64,000 nucleotides of DNA. Origin: Bacteroidales bacterium (lineage in GTDB: Bacteria; Bacteroidota; Bacteroidia; Bacteroidales; WCHB1-69). Made by a program: the position numbers and the translations under genes. Positions 7,576-16,791 of this stretch are shown here, one piece after another; positions within the stretch are counted from its first letter, which is position 1; each line of letters opens with the position of its first letter. The stretch lies in assembly GCA_024400755.1 (NCBI GenBank), contig JAKSMG010000008.1, forward strand, positions 16,218 to 80,217. Direction: 5' to 3'. The notes beneath the pieces were generated by a model that made no database searches, had not been told where the DNA came from, and worked only from the letters and a program-made list of their open reading frames with translations.

Positions 7576-10443
7576 ATGACATTTCTTCAGGAACTCAGCC
7601 AGGCCATCTTACAAAATACCAATGTCGCTCTGCAAAAGACCCTCGTCGTCTTGCCCAACAAGCGTGCCCGCAAAATGCTTCAAAGAGAATTGGCAGAACA
7701 ACTTCAACAGCCCCGCTTTTCTCCGGCCATCCTTTCCATCGACGAAATGATCCACCAACTGTCGGATTATGCCCTCGGCGACAAAATCGAACTCCTCACC
7801 GTCCTCTTTCAGGCATACCAGTCTTTTGACCACAGCCAAAACGAAACGCTCTCGCAGTTTCTGTCCTGGTCGGAAAGTTTCCTCCACGACATCAGCGAAA
7901 TAGATATGCAGCTGGCCGATGCTTCCAAAATCTTCGGCAACCTTTCGGATATCAAAGAGCTGGAAACGACTTTCGGGAAGGAACAACTCAGCAGCAACCA
8001 ACAACGCTACCTCCAATTTTACGCCACGCTTTTCAATCTCTACCAGCAATTTAACCAAAAGCTGGATGAACAAAAGCTGGCCTACGAAGGAAAAATTTAT
8101 AAGGATGTGGCGGAAAACCTGCTCCAATACGCTCAAAAATATACGTTCAAACGCTATATTTTCGCCGGCTTTCAAACCCTTTCGCCTTCGGAAATGGAAA
8201 TTTTTCGCTATTTCCACGAAAACCATCAGGCCGAATTTTATTTCGACATCGACAATTTCTACAAAGAAGAATATACTCCCTTCATCGACATTCTCAGGAA
8301 TAAATTGAGAATCAAAGATTTGAATTGGATCCATCAGGATTATGCCACTATTGAAAAGCACATTGACATTGTGGGGGCTTCCAAATCGATAAGCCAGATT
8401 CTATATGCCGTGGATGAACTAAACCGCATTGAAAAGGAGGAAGGCAACTTGAACAACACCGTGCTTGTCTTCGCCGACGAGTCGCTCATCACGCCTTTCA
8501 TCCACTGCTACGACTGCAATAAAGCCAACCTGACGATGGGCTATCCACTGACTTCCACCCCCACCTACGCCCTGCTGTCCGTCCTGCTCAACACGGTCCG
8601 CAACGGACAGCGGTTCAAAAACATACAGTCACAAGACGTCTTTCCCTACTACCATCGCGATGTGTTGAGTTTTTATCGGAACCCGCTCATCATCCATTAT
8701 CTGTTTCCCGACATCACTTCGCAAGGACAATTCGTCCAAAACCTCATCCATCTCAACAGCATTTTCTTCTCTCGGGAGGAAATCGGCTACAAAAATTTTA
8801 CCTTTCCCGATTTAAGCGGCAATGCCGCCACCGTATTGGAACACATCATCGGCTTTTTCAAAGAACTCCTGCCATTAGCCGACACAAAGTCCGGTGATTC
8901 TATCGATTACTACTGTATTGAATTGATTTTGGAAAAGTTGGAACAGGGATTGCGGCACCTGCAAGCTTTTGATGCCGACAAAGTGGATCTGGATTCTGCC
9001 ATCTTCATTATCAACAACTTGATACAGGGCATTTCCATTCCACTTAAGGGAAGTCCATCGGAAGGACTGCAAATTATGGGTTTGTTGGAAACCCGAACCC
9101 TCGACTTCAAAAACGTCATTATGCTGTCGGTGGACGAAGGCATTCTTCCCGCCGGCAAAAGCAACAATTCTTTGATTTTATTTGACGTGAAACGCCACTT
9201 CGGCCTTCCCTCCTATCAAGAAAAGGATTCGGTTTACGGCTACCATTTCTTCCGACTGCTGCAACGTGCCCAGCAAGTCGTCCTCCTTTACAACACCGAT
9301 TCCAGCCAGTCATTGAGCGAAAAAAGCCGTTTCCTCAAGCAGTTGGACTTTGAAATCAAACGTCAAAAACTTTCCAACATCCGACTTCGTGAATTTGTGC
9401 TTCCGCTTTCCAGCCACGAACAGTCCCAAAACCATATCATCAATATCAAAAAAACAGATGATATGCTGCAAAAGCTATGGCAGAAGAAATATTCTTACTC
9501 CCACTTGTACGACTATATCAATTGTCCTCTGCAATTTTACCTCAAGCACATTGCACACATTGAAGCCGCCGAGGAAATTTCCGAAAGCATCGAGCAAAAA
9601 ATCATCGGGGATGCCGTTCACCATATTTTAGATAATGTAGCGAAAGAAATAAAGCAATCGAAGCAGCATTACGCATCGATTTTTAAAGATACCCTAAAAG
9701 ACATCGACCAAATCGTGGAAAAAGCCATGCGGCAAGCCATCCTCAACGACAGGGGGGAAAAAGACACAGACCACTCGCTCGTTGTCATCGACTTAAGCCA
9801 CGGCAAACTGTACTTGGCCTCCGAAGTCGTTAAAAAAGCCATCCAGACTTACCTTAAGGCACTGGAAACCGATATGAACCAATACCTGAAAGCGCTGCAA
9901 TGCTTTGAAATACGCGATAGCGAAAAGGAAATGACTTGTTCCGTCCAAGTCGGCGAACACGAACTGCAACTGAAGGGTTTTGCCGACCGTATCGACTACC
10001 GCAACGGACATATCACTATCTTGGACTACAAAACCGGCAAGGTTGACCCTGACGGGCTTCACTACGAGAATTTCGACGACATCTTCACCGACACAAAACA
10101 CAAGCAATTATTGCAATTGCTGATGTACGGCTATCTTTACCAAAACGGACAAGGCAAAAAGGACGCCACTCCCCCGCCTTACGCTTGCGGAATCATCAGT
10201 TTTCAACAACTTTACACCGGAAACGACTACGAAGTCTATCCCAGTTTCCATTATAAAGATGAAAAGGTGGATGCCCGACTAATGTGCGAAGAGGTGCTCC
10301 AGTCGTTCAAAGAAAACCTCACCAAACTATTGGCAGAAATCATCAATCCGGAGCTTGACTTCAAACAAACGGAGAATGAAGAGCACTGCAACTACTGTGA
10401 CTATCGTGCCATCTGTAAACGGCAACAACAAAAAGACGAATAA
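7576..10443 (+). CDS. AddB-like PD-(D/E)XK nuclease with inactivated helicase region
   Basis: 955 residues from the ATG at 7576. The C-terminal quarter is a RecB-type PD-(D/E)XK nuclease: GDAVHHILD, then LKGFADRIDYRNG and LDYKTGKVDP, with the catalytic Asp and Lys. A Cys in YINCPLQFYL and the terminal CNYCDYRAIC supply the four cysteines of the AddB-type [4Fe-4S] latch. The first 600 residues resemble the SF1 helicase fold of AddB but begin TLVVLPNKRARKML with no P-loop GxxGxGK, so ATP use is unlikely. The family acts in double-strand-break end processing with an AddA helicase; no addA lies in this window. The next gene encodes a helix-hairpin-helix protein. Confidence 0.8.
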   Translation: MTFLQELSQAILQNTNVALQKTLVVLPNKRARKMLQRELAEQLQQPRFSPAILSIDEMIHQLSDYALGDKIELLTVLFQAYQSFDHSQNETLSQFLSWSESFLHDISEIDMQLADASKIFGNLSDIKELETTFGKEQLSSNQQRYLQFYATLFNLYQQFNQKLDEQKLAYEGKIYKDVAENLLQYAQKYTFKRYIFAGFQTLSPSEMEIFRYFHENHQAEFYFDIDNFYKEEYTPFIDILRNKLRIKDLNWIHQDYATIEKHIDIVGASKSISQILYAVDELNRIEKEEGNLNNTVLVFADESLITPFIHCYDCNKANLTMGYPLTSTPTYALLSVLLNTVRNGQRFKNIQSQDVFPYYHRDVLSFYRNPLIIHYLFPDITSQGQFVQNLIHLNSIFFSREEIGYKNFTFPDLSGNAATVLEHIIGFFKELLPLADTKSGDSIDYYCIELILEKLEQGLRHLQAFDADKVDLDSAIFIINNLIQGISIPLKGSPSEGLQIMGLLETRTLDFKNVIMLSVDEGILPAGKSNNSLILFDVKRHFGLPSYQEKDSVYGYHFFRLLQRAQQVVLLYNTDSSQSLSEKSRFLKQLDFEIKRQKLSNIRLREFVLPLSSHEQSQNHIINIKKTDDMLQKLWQKKYSYSHLYDYINCPLQFYLKHIAHIEAAEEISESIEQKIIGDAVHHILDNVAKEIKQSKQHYASIFKDTLKDIDQIVEKAMRQAILNDRGEKDTDHSLVVIDLSHGKLYLASEVVKKAIQTYLKALETDMNQYLKALQCFEIRDSEKEMTCSVQVGEHELQLKGFADRIDYRNGHITILDYKTGKVDPDGLHYENFDDIFTDTKHKQLLQLLMYGYLYQNGQGKKDATPPPYACGIISFQQLYTGNDYEVYPSFHYKDEKVDARLMCEEVLQSFKENLTKLLAEIINPELDFKQTENEEHCNYCDYRAICKRQQQKDE

Positions 10444-10527
10444 CTTCGCCACGAACTTTTTTGCTGATGACAAGTGCGAAGCTTTATTCGCCCTTCGTCA
10501 GAACTTAATTAATTTATCACAATTAAA

Positions 10528-11235
10528 ATGAAATCATTTTTCAGGTTCAGCGCCGGAGAATGGGCTGCCTCTATGTTCATTGGTGCCCTCATCATCGCCG
10601 GTATTCTATTTTTCTTTTTGTACGAAAACTCCGCAGCACCGCACGAAGACTTTCGTCGCTATCGAAACCAGTTCATCGCGTTTGAGACCGAACAGCAGCG
10701 CTTGGCCGATTCGGTCGCCGACGCACGACAACGACAAAAACAGGCGAGGTTCGCCCGCCACGACAGCCACTTTAATAGAATGACGGCTTTCAGCAACGAT
10801 AGTTTAAAACGGACTTCCCGCCAACGGCAATACCAGATTGTTAAAGTTGAACTCAACCAAGCCGACACCAACGACATAATGACCGTGCCGCAATTCGGCA
10901 GCAAGAGAGCCCAAAAGATCGTGGAATACCGAAATAAGTTAGGTGGTTTTTACGCATTAGAACAATTACAGGAAATTTATATTCTTCAGAATTTAAAACT
11001 TGAATTTGCGGAAGAATATTTCAAAATTGATGCCTCGAAAATCAAGAAAATCAACATCAACCAATGTGATTACAAGACGTTGATTGCCCACCCCTACTTT
11101 GACAGCTATTTAGTCAAAAGCATCCTCAACTATCGCAAGAAAAACGGTCGCATCAAGGATATGGAACAGCTGCGTGACATCACGCACATCTATGCCGAAT
11201 TGGAAGAAAAACTGAAATGGTATGTGGAGTTTTAG
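10528..11235 (+). CDS. Membrane-anchored helix-hairpin-helix (ComEA-like) protein
   Basis: 235 residues with one membrane helix at about 13-32 (AASMFIGALIIAGILFFFL), then a charged coil (about 35-100), then two HhH regions: NQADTNDIMTVPQFG...AQKIVEYRNKLGGF and NQCDYKTLIAHPYF...VKSILNYRKKNG. This matches the Bacteroidota ComEA/helix-hairpin-helix family, thought to bind DNA non-specifically at the outer face of the inner membrane, as in DNA uptake. It follows the AddB-like gene by 84 bases and may be cotranscribed with it. No com pilus genes are nearby, so a competence role is inference only. Confidence 0.75.
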   Translation: MKSFFRFSAGEWAASMFIGALIIAGILFFFLYENSAAPHEDFRRYRNQFIAFETEQQRLADSVADARQRQKQARFARHDSHFNRMTAFSNDSLKRTSRQRQYQIVKVELNQADTNDIMTVPQFGSKRAQKIVEYRNKLGGFYALEQLQEIYILQNLKLEFAEEYFKIDASKIKKININQCDYKTLIAHPYFDSYLVKSILNYRKKNGRIKDMEQLRDITHIYAELEEKLKWYVEF

Positions 11236-11256
11236 GGGCTAATTCGGAAACAGAAG

Positions 11257-11380
11257 CGACCACCCCGGCCTAACGACCACCAGTGAGACCTGCGGTCTCT
11301 TTCTCCTTTTCGCTCAACAGAGCCCAAGCAAGCTTGGCTCTGTATTCGCTCATGCGTCGATTCCTTAAAGGATGGAAAAT
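11257..11380. repeat. R2-type intergenic repeat fragment
   Basis: GACCACCCCGGCCTAACGACCACC matches the R2 block in degenerate form. It is followed by a small palindrome (GAGACCTGCGGTCTC) and by sequence with no coding signal. Confidence 0.45.
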
Positions 11381-11414
11381 TTTACGCCAAAGGGTGCAAC
11401 ACTAGGTACAAAAA

Positions 11415-11438
11415 AAGGGCGGTAAAATTACCGCCCTT
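11415..11438 (-). terminator. Intrinsic terminator of tRNA-Lys
   Basis: AAGGGCGGTAA-AA-TTACCGCCCTT is a perfect 11-bp hairpin directly downstream of the tRNA; a T run follows on the minus strand. Confidence 0.85.
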
Positions 11439-11439
11439 G

Positions 11440-11512
11440 TGTCCCCTCAGGGACTCGAACCCTGGACCCATTGATTAAGAGTCAATTGCTCTACCAACTG
11501 AGCTAAGGAGAC
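11440..11512 (-). tRNA. tRNA-Lys (CTT)
   Basis: The 73-nt cloverleaf folds fully: acceptor GTCTCCT/AGGGGAC, D arm GCTC/GAGC, anticodon stem ATTGA/TCAAT with loop CTCTTAA (anticodon CTT at 11477-11479), T arm CAGGG/CCCTG around TTCGAGT, discriminator A. CCA is not encoded. A promoter and a terminator bracket it as a single-gene transcript. Confidence 0.95.
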
Positions 11513-11525
11513 TGATTTGGGACTG

Positions 11526-11533
11526 CAAAAATA
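11526..11533 (-). promoter_or_regulatory. -7 promoter element for tRNA-Lys
   Basis: TATTTTTG 14 bases ahead of the tRNA 5' end. Confidence 0.65.
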
Positions 11534-11592
11534 CAAAAAAAGTGAACAAAAAACACTTTTTTCAAAATTTTTATTTTTATTGAAAAATAATG

Positions 11593-11600
11593 TACATTTG
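11593..11600 (+). promoter_or_regulatory. -7 promoter element for the foldase operon
   Basis: TACATTTG fits TAnnTTTG, 30 bases ahead of the start at 11630. Confidence 0.55.
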
Positions 11601-11629
11601 CAGTATAAAAAACCACAATCTATATTCTA

Positions 11630-13384
11630 ATGAAAAAATTAATAATCAGCACTTTAGCATTATTTTTAGGTTTTAGTCTGAACCCGATTTTTGCCCAGGT
11701 AAATCCCGAAAAGCCCCTCCTGACCATCGGTGACGAGAGCATTTCAAAGGAAGAATTTGTTCATACTTTTGCAAAAAACAACGATTTATCGAAGACAACG
11801 GCCAAAGAATTGCGCGACTATTTGGACTTGTTCGTCAATTTCAAGTTGAAAGTCAAGGAAGGCAAAGCATTGCAAATAGATACCGCTGCCGCATTCCAGG
11901 CCGAATTGACTTCCTATATCAATCAATCTGCCCAACAATACTTGACGGACAACGAGGCGACAGAACGACTCTTCAACGAATGCAAGGAACGAGCCAAAAA
12001 GCATATTCGCGCTTCGCACATCCTCGTCAACTGTGCTCCCGATGCCAGTCCCAAAGACACGCTGGCCGCTTATAAGAAAGCCTTGAAAATCAGGAAGAAA
12101 ATTCTGAAGGGAATGGACTTTAACGAAGCCGCCGTCAAGTTTTCGGAAGACATTTCCGCCCGTGACTACATCAACCCGCAGACTGGCAAAAAACAAAACG
12201 GCAACAAAGGCGATTTAAGTTATTTTACGGTTTTTCAGCTCATTTATCCTTTTGAAAGTGCCGCCTACAACACCGGTGTAGGTGAAGTTTCCCTTCCCAT
12301 CCGTTCCCGCTTTGGCTACCACTTGGTTTACGTTCACGACAAAGTGCCCGCAATGAACCGCATTCGCGCTTCCCATATTTTGGTAAGCGACACCAACGCC
12401 AAATCCGGCATTATGAGTGATAATGCCAGCATTAAAGTCAACGAAATCAAGCAAAAGATTGCCGAAGGTGTTCCTTTTGCCCAACTCGTCGTGGATTATT
12501 CTGACGACATTGCCACCAACATTCACGAAGGCCGTATGCAGCCGTTTATGCCTCACCAACGCGCCGGCAACTTTGTCACCGCCACCATCCATTTGAAAAG
12601 AGGCGAGATTTCGGAACCCGTTCCTTCTGTGTATGGCTGGCACTTCATCAAATTGGACAGCATCGAATACACCGTCATCAACGACAACTACGAGGCACTG
12701 CTTCGCAACAAGTTGGGTCGCGACAACCGCAGTTACATCAGCAAGGAATCCTTTATTTCAACTTTGAAAAAACAATACCATTTTGACGAAAGCGGGAAAA
12801 CTCAAGGCATTGAGTTCTTGTCCCACAACATTCCGTCAGAATATTTCCAATCTAGCAATAGCGACATTACCGCATTGGCCGGCATTGACGAACTGCCTCC
12901 TTTGGCCACGTTCGCCGACCAAAAAATCAGCGTAAAGGATTTTGCAAAATATATTACTCGTTTCCAAGGCATTAACCTCACTACTTCCCTTTCAAAATTT
13001 TTGGAAGAGAGATATGTGAAGTTCATTGAAGAACAACTTTATAATTACGAAAAAGAACACCTCATCAGCAAATATCCCGATTTCAAAGACTTGGTCAACG
13101 AATATCACGACGGTATGATTTTATACGAAATCAACTCTCAGAAAGTTTGGATTCAGGCCATCACCGATTCCGTCGGCTTAAAAGAATATTATGAAAAGAT
13201 CAAAGTCAACCACCCTGTTGACCCCAATGCCAATCCCGTGGAATACAAGAGTTTTGACCAAATTAAGGCCACTGTCATCACAGAATACCAAAATCACCTT
13301 GACGAACTCTGGCTGCAGGAATTACGCCAAAAATATGCCGTGAAGATCAATGAGGATGTTTACGAGACCATTTTGAGGAAGTGA
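11630..13384 (+). CDS. Periplasmic peptidyl-prolyl isomerase, two parvulin domains (SurA/PpiC type)
   Basis: 584 residues. Signal peptide 1-22 (ending IFA-Q); a SurA-like N-terminal helical region (24-120, with the SKEEFVHTF and LRDYLDLFVNFKLK helices); two parvulin rotamase domains at about 123-238 and 243-345, each opening (K/N)xIRASHILV and closing with an FGYHLVYV or YGWHFIKL strand; and a long C-terminal helical region. The family folds outer-membrane proteins in the periplasm. It is followed by a second, parvulin-less SurA-like lipoprotein. This two-gene arrangement is typical of Bacteroidota foldase operons, which often have a third SurA gene that is absent here. Confidence 0.88.
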   Translation: MKKLIISTLALFLGFSLNPIFAQVNPEKPLLTIGDESISKEEFVHTFAKNNDLSKTTAKELRDYLDLFVNFKLKVKEGKALQIDTAAAFQAELTSYINQSAQQYLTDNEATERLFNECKERAKKHIRASHILVNCAPDASPKDTLAAYKKALKIRKKILKGMDFNEAAVKFSEDISARDYINPQTGKKQNGNKGDLSYFTVFQLIYPFESAAYNTGVGEVSLPIRSRFGYHLVYVHDKVPAMNRIRASHILVSDTNAKSGIMSDNASIKVNEIKQKIAEGVPFAQLVVDYSDDIATNIHEGRMQPFMPHQRAGNFVTATIHLKRGEISEPVPSVYGWHFIKLDSIEYTVINDNYEALLRNKLGRDNRSYISKESFISTLKKQYHFDESGKTQGIEFLSHNIPSEYFQSSNSDITALAGIDELPPLATFADQKISVKDFAKYITRFQGINLTTSLSKFLEERYVKFIEEQLYNYEKEHLISKYPDFKDLVNEYHDGMILYEINSQKVWIQAITDSVGLKEYYEKIKVNHPVDPNANPVEYKSFDQIKATVITEYQNHLDELWLQELRQKYAVKINEDVYETILRK

Positions 13385-13432
13385 AAAGTGAAAAGTGAAA
13401 AGTGAAAAGTGAAAAGTGGTAAGTGGAAAGTG
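13381..13432 (+). repeat. Heptamer tandem repeat overlapping a stop codon
   Basis: Five perfect GTGAAAA units, then GTGGTAA, GTGGAAA and a partial unit. The TGA stop of the upstream foldase gene (13382-13384) lies inside the first unit. Number of units could vary by slippage without changing the protein. Confidence 0.8.
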
Positions 13433-13453
13433 AATTGCAAATTATAAATTGAT

Positions 13454-14311
13454 ATGCGAAAACTGATTAAATATCTTTATTTAATACTATTTATTTTAGT
13501 GTTTCTGTTCACTTCGTGCCGACATAAGGATCCGATTGTGGCAGAAGTTTATCACGCCACGCTGTATCAATCGCAAGTCGCTGCCCAAATTCCCGATGGT
13601 TATTCAGAAGCCGACAGTATAGCCTTGGCTAAGTTGCTCATCAACGAATGGATTAGAGAACAGGTCATTCTCCACGAAGCCGAAAAGGAACTTTCCGTCA
13701 AAGAAAAGAACTTTGAAAAAGAACTTGCCGACTACAAAAACTCCTTGATGATTAATGCTTTTTATAACCACATAGCGCAAGACAGTTCCATTTTTGAAAT
13801 CTCGGACGACGAATTGCAGGCATTCCTCCACAAATACGAAAGCCGCTACACTGTGAATCGAGAAATTATCAAAATCAACTACGTCAAAACCAGCAAGCAC
13901 TCGAAGATTATCAATCCTCTCAAGGAATTACTTTTCGATGATGAACGGAGACAAAGCGAAAAAAACCTCATTGAAAACCTTTGTGCCGACTCCATTGAAT
14001 ACTTTCTGGAAGACAACACCTGGCTTTATCTGGACGACATTCAGAATGAGTTTCCCATAGAAATCAAAAACAAGGAATCCATTCTGTCTCAAAATAAATT
14101 CATTGAAACCGAAGACAACGATTATCACTATCTGATTGTCTTCTTGGACTATAAGTCACAGCGAACGCTCAACGAAACGGAAGACGAGATTTCCGCTGCC
14201 CGTATGATGCTGACACAGCAGAAAAAGCAGGCCTACATCAACCAAAAAATTGAGGAACTCTACGAAAAAGCCTTCAATTCCGGTAAAATCGCACTTCCCA
14301 ACGGTCGGTAA
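13454..14311 (+). CDS. SurA-like foldase lipoprotein without a parvulin domain
   Basis: 285 residues. The N-terminus is a lipoprotein signal with lipobox near FTSC (Cys22). A SurA/trigger-like helical chaperone region follows (ADSIALAKLLINEWIREQVILHEAE, then the FEKELADYKNSLMINAFYNHI helices), and the C-terminal helices (TQQKKQAYINQKIEELYEKAF) resemble SurA's closing helix. The parvulin active core is replaced by a short linker. By family it would be a membrane-tethered periplasmic chaperone for outer-membrane proteins, cotranscribed with the two-parvulin protein 70 bases upstream. It converges on mutL with three bases between stops. Confidence 0.75.
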   Translation: MRKLIKYLYLILFILVFLFTSCRHKDPIVAEVYHATLYQSQVAAQIPDGYSEADSIALAKLLINEWIREQVILHEAEKELSVKEKNFEKELADYKNSLMINAFYNHIAQDSSIFEISDDELQAFLHKYESRYTVNREIIKINYVKTSKHSKIINPLKELLFDDERRQSEKNLIENLCADSIEYFLEDNTWLYLDDIQNEFPIEIKNKESILSQNKFIETEDNDYHYLIVFLDYKSQRTLNETEDEISAARMMLTQQKKQAYINQKIEELYEKAFNSGKIALPNGR

Positions 14312-14314
14312 TTT

Positions 14315-16177
14315 CTACTTTTCAAACCACGATGCCAATTCGGCCAATCCAATCTGACGAATGATTTTGCGACCGCTCGGACTGACTTGATTCACTTGGC
14401 AATCAAACAGTTGTTTCAAAAAATCAATAATTTCACATTCTTCGCTCATCGCTTTATAGGCGGTACATTTTTGTCGAGCCATACTCAAAGCCAAATTCTG
14501 TTCCTTTTCGTAACGATGATTTAGGACATTGGCTTTATAGGCGTCCAAGAAATTGTCGATGACGGTCTGCACATCCTCACCGTCTTCCGCATTGGGAGTA
14601 CCATTGACGGCAAAATGAGTGGCGTCGATACTCTCCAGCTCGTAGCCCAACTTCTGCAATTCCGGTTTCAAATCCTTCAGCACTTCGGCCTTGGCAGGTG
14701 TAAGCTCAATGGTTTCGGGAAACAGCGACTGCTGCACGGCAATTGGCTGATTTTGAATTGCGGAAAGAAACTTTTCGTATAAAATTCGTTCACGGGCATT
14801 GGCAATATGAATCACATACAAGGTTCCGGACATATCGGTTACGATATACTGTTGCTGAACCATCAAGCACTTAACATCTGCCAATGGGGTTTCCTCTTCC
14901 GTCTCAGAATGAAGCACTTCCAAATCCAAGGAAAGGTTTTCCGATGGTGCCGCATCCACCGTTTCCGTCTTCATCGAAGCCAAAAAATCGCTCCAACCGG
15001 AAGTGTCGAAAGCCGCATTGCGGGGCATTGTCGGCTTGACGGAAGAACTACGCGTTCCGGACGAAGAAACATTAAAAGGATTGAAATCCGGATTATGGGT
15101 AACCACGGGCTGCTTCAGTGTCAAATTATCAGGAACATTCGACACATCCATTCCCGGTTCGTAATCGAAATCCAGACGCGGGGTCAACGACATTTGGCCC
15201 AACGACTTCTTCACCGTAGAATTGAGGAAACCGAAAACGAGACGCTCATCCTGCAACTTCACATCAACCTTCGTTGGACTGATATTGATATCTATCGTAG
15301 CCGGATCGACTTCGAGGTAAATAAAGTAAGCGGGTTTATAACCATCGGGGATTAATTCGGAATAGGCCGTTTCAACCGCGTAATTGAGCAAAGGATGGCG
15401 CACATAACGGTGATTGACGAACATATACTGCTCACTTTTTTTCTTTTTTGCATTTTCGGGTTTGGCAATAAAGCCAGAAATATTGATAAAGTCGGTACTT
15501 TGTTCCACAGGATAAAGTTTGTCCTGAAAATGTGTACCGAAAACATTGACAATCCGTTTTTTCAGATTGGTGGGTTGCAGCTGGATAACCAATTTCCCAT
15601 TATGATAAAGTGAGAAGGCCAAGTCGGGATGGGACAGCACCACCCGATTGAATTCCTCTTCGATATTGGAAAATTCCACCGAATCGGACTTGAGGAAATT
15701 TCGGCGGGCAGGCACGTTGAAAAACAGGTTTTTCACTGCGATAGACGTACCGTCGGGCGTAGCCGTAAGTGAATGTTCCTTAATTTCGGAGCCCTCTATC
15801 AGCACCAACGTGCCGGTGGTGTCCTCAGCCATCTTGGTACGCAGTTCCACGTGGGCGATGGCAGCAATAGAAGCCAGTGCCTCACCACGGAATCCCTTGG
15901 TGGAAAGTCGGAAAAGGTCATCAGCGGTTTTGAGTTTGGAAGTGGCGTGACGTTCGAAGCAGAGGCGTGCGTCCTTGAAACTCATTCCCTTACCGTTATC
16001 CACCACCTGAATCAGGGTGCGGCCAGCGTCTTTCACTATCAGTTGAATGTCGGAAGCCCCGGCGTCAACCGCGTTTTCAAGCAGTTCCTTCACCACGGAG
16101 GCAGGACGTTGAATGACCTCGCCCGCGGCAATTTGATTAGCCACCGCATCAGAAAGAAGATTAATAATATCAGCCAT
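14315..16177 (-). CDS. mutL: DNA mismatch repair protein MutL, endonuclease motifs degenerate
   Basis: 620 residues. The GHKL ATPase half is intact: VKELLENAVDAGA (Glu and Asn), VDNGKGM, and the lid GFRGEALASI. The C-terminal dimerisation half is present, but the endonuclease signature DQHAxxERxxxE reads HIANARERILYE, and the later CPHGRP-type metal site reads SPSGRK. It should therefore act as an ATP-driven matchmaker between MutS and downstream enzymes, not as a nicking enzyme. Its ATG overlaps the stop of the small upstream membrane protein (TAATG), so translation is probably coupled. The mutL-specific Bacteroidota norm cannot be checked here. Confidence 0.92.
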   Translation of the reverse strand: MADIINLLSDAVANQIAAGEVIQRPASVVKELLENAVDAGASDIQLIVKDAGRTLIQVVDNGKGMSFKDARLCFERHATSKLKTADDLFRLSTKGFRGEALASIAAIAHVELRTKMAEDTTGTLVLIEGSEIKEHSLTATPDGTSIAVKNLFFNVPARRNFLKSDSVEFSNIEEEFNRVVLSHPDLAFSLYHNGKLVIQLQPTNLKKRIVNVFGTHFQDKLYPVEQSTDFINISGFIAKPENAKKKKSEQYMFVNHRYVRHPLLNYAVETAYSELIPDGYKPAYFIYLEVDPATIDINISPTKVDVKLQDERLVFGFLNSTVKKSLGQMSLTPRLDFDYEPGMDVSNVPDNLTLKQPVVTHNPDFNPFNVSSSGTRSSSVKPTMPRNAAFDTSGWSDFLASMKTETVDAAPSENLSLDLEVLHSETEEETPLADVKCLMVQQQYIVTDMSGTLYVIHIANARERILYEKFLSAIQNQPIAVQQSLFPETIELTPAKAEVLKDLKPELQKLGYELESIDATHFAVNGTPNAEDGEDVQTVIDNFLDAYKANVLNHRYEKEQNLALSMARQKCTAYKAMSEECEIIDFLKQLFDCQVNQVSPSGRKIIRQIGLAELASWFEK

Positions 16178-16440
16178 TATTTTTCAAAAAATTTCAAAAA
16201 GAAAAACACCAACACAAAAACAATGAAAGCCAGCCAAATCACGGTTTTCAAGGGAAATTTATTCCGGTCTTGACGGGACATTCTATGGGAAGACCAACTT
16301 CGATGGAGACGATCCGCGAATTTATCGGGATCAAAATCTTCCCCATCTTTACCAACAGGTTTATCCTCTTCGGCCTGATAAAAACGTCGTTTATAGTGGA
16401 ATTCCCTTTTTTCAGGTCGTTCAAACATATTAAAAGCCAT
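16177..16440 (-). CDS. Small tail-anchored membrane protein upstream of mutL
   Basis: 87 residues: a charged N-terminal 60 residues (many Arg, Lys, Asp) and one C-terminal membrane helix (TVIWLAFIVFVLVFFFLKFF). I do not recognise a named domain. It shares a TAATG stop/start overlap with mutL and is the first gene from the promoter at 16466-16473. Function unknown; coupling to mutL suggests at least joint expression. Confidence 0.7.
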   Translation of the reverse strand: MAFNMFERPEKREFHYKRRFYQAEEDKPVGKDGEDFDPDKFADRLHRSWSSHRMSRQDRNKFPLKTVIWLAFIVFVLVFFFLKFFEK

Positions 16441-16465
16441 AATCTTCTTTTTTTAGTTTAAAATG

Positions 16466-16473
16466 CAAAGATA
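16466..16473 (-). promoter_or_regulatory. -7 promoter element for the mutL operon
   Basis: TATCTTTG, 26 bases ahead of the ATG at 16440. The rest of the gap 16474-16755 is A/T-rich and shows nothing else. Confidence 0.6.
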
Positions 16474-16755
16474 CAAAAAACTATTCATACCGCAATTGTC
16501 AAGATTTTTATCGCCACATTTCTCTGATTTTTTCCTTTAATTCATTAGACGATTTGTTTAAACCACTAAATATGAAAATCCAACAGGACCTTCAAAAAAC
16601 TTCCAAATTTCGGAGCAATAAAAATTTCGGCAAAAACCACCACGATCAAAAAGTGAACATTTTTGTGCGAAAAGTCATCAAAAAAGTATCAAAAGTTCAT
16701 TTATAACATCTTGAATAATAATTGATTAGCTATTGCATTTTTGCGACGTACGCAG

Positions 16756-16763
16756 TATCTTTG
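16756..16763 (+). promoter_or_regulatory. -7 promoter element for an Rpn gene
   Basis: TATCTTTG with an upstream TTG 20 bases away (16733-16735), close to the Bacteroidota -33/-7 spacing; the ATG at 16792 follows by 28 bases. Confidence 0.6.
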
Positions 16764-16791
16764 CCTTCCTAATTCTTAAAATCAACCTACT

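Noticed and set aside
7609-8361. 250-codon open frame antisense to the AddB-like gene
   Set aside because: It mirrors a strongly conserved coding frame, has no promoter or recognisable domain, and its composition is that of a reversed gene.
13381-13432. Possible CRISPR-like repeat
   Set aside because: Units are 7 bases long with no spacers; it is a simple tandem repeat.
15773-16273. 166-codon open frame antisense to mutL
   Set aside because: It covers the conserved GHKL region of mutL in reverse and has no domain of its own.
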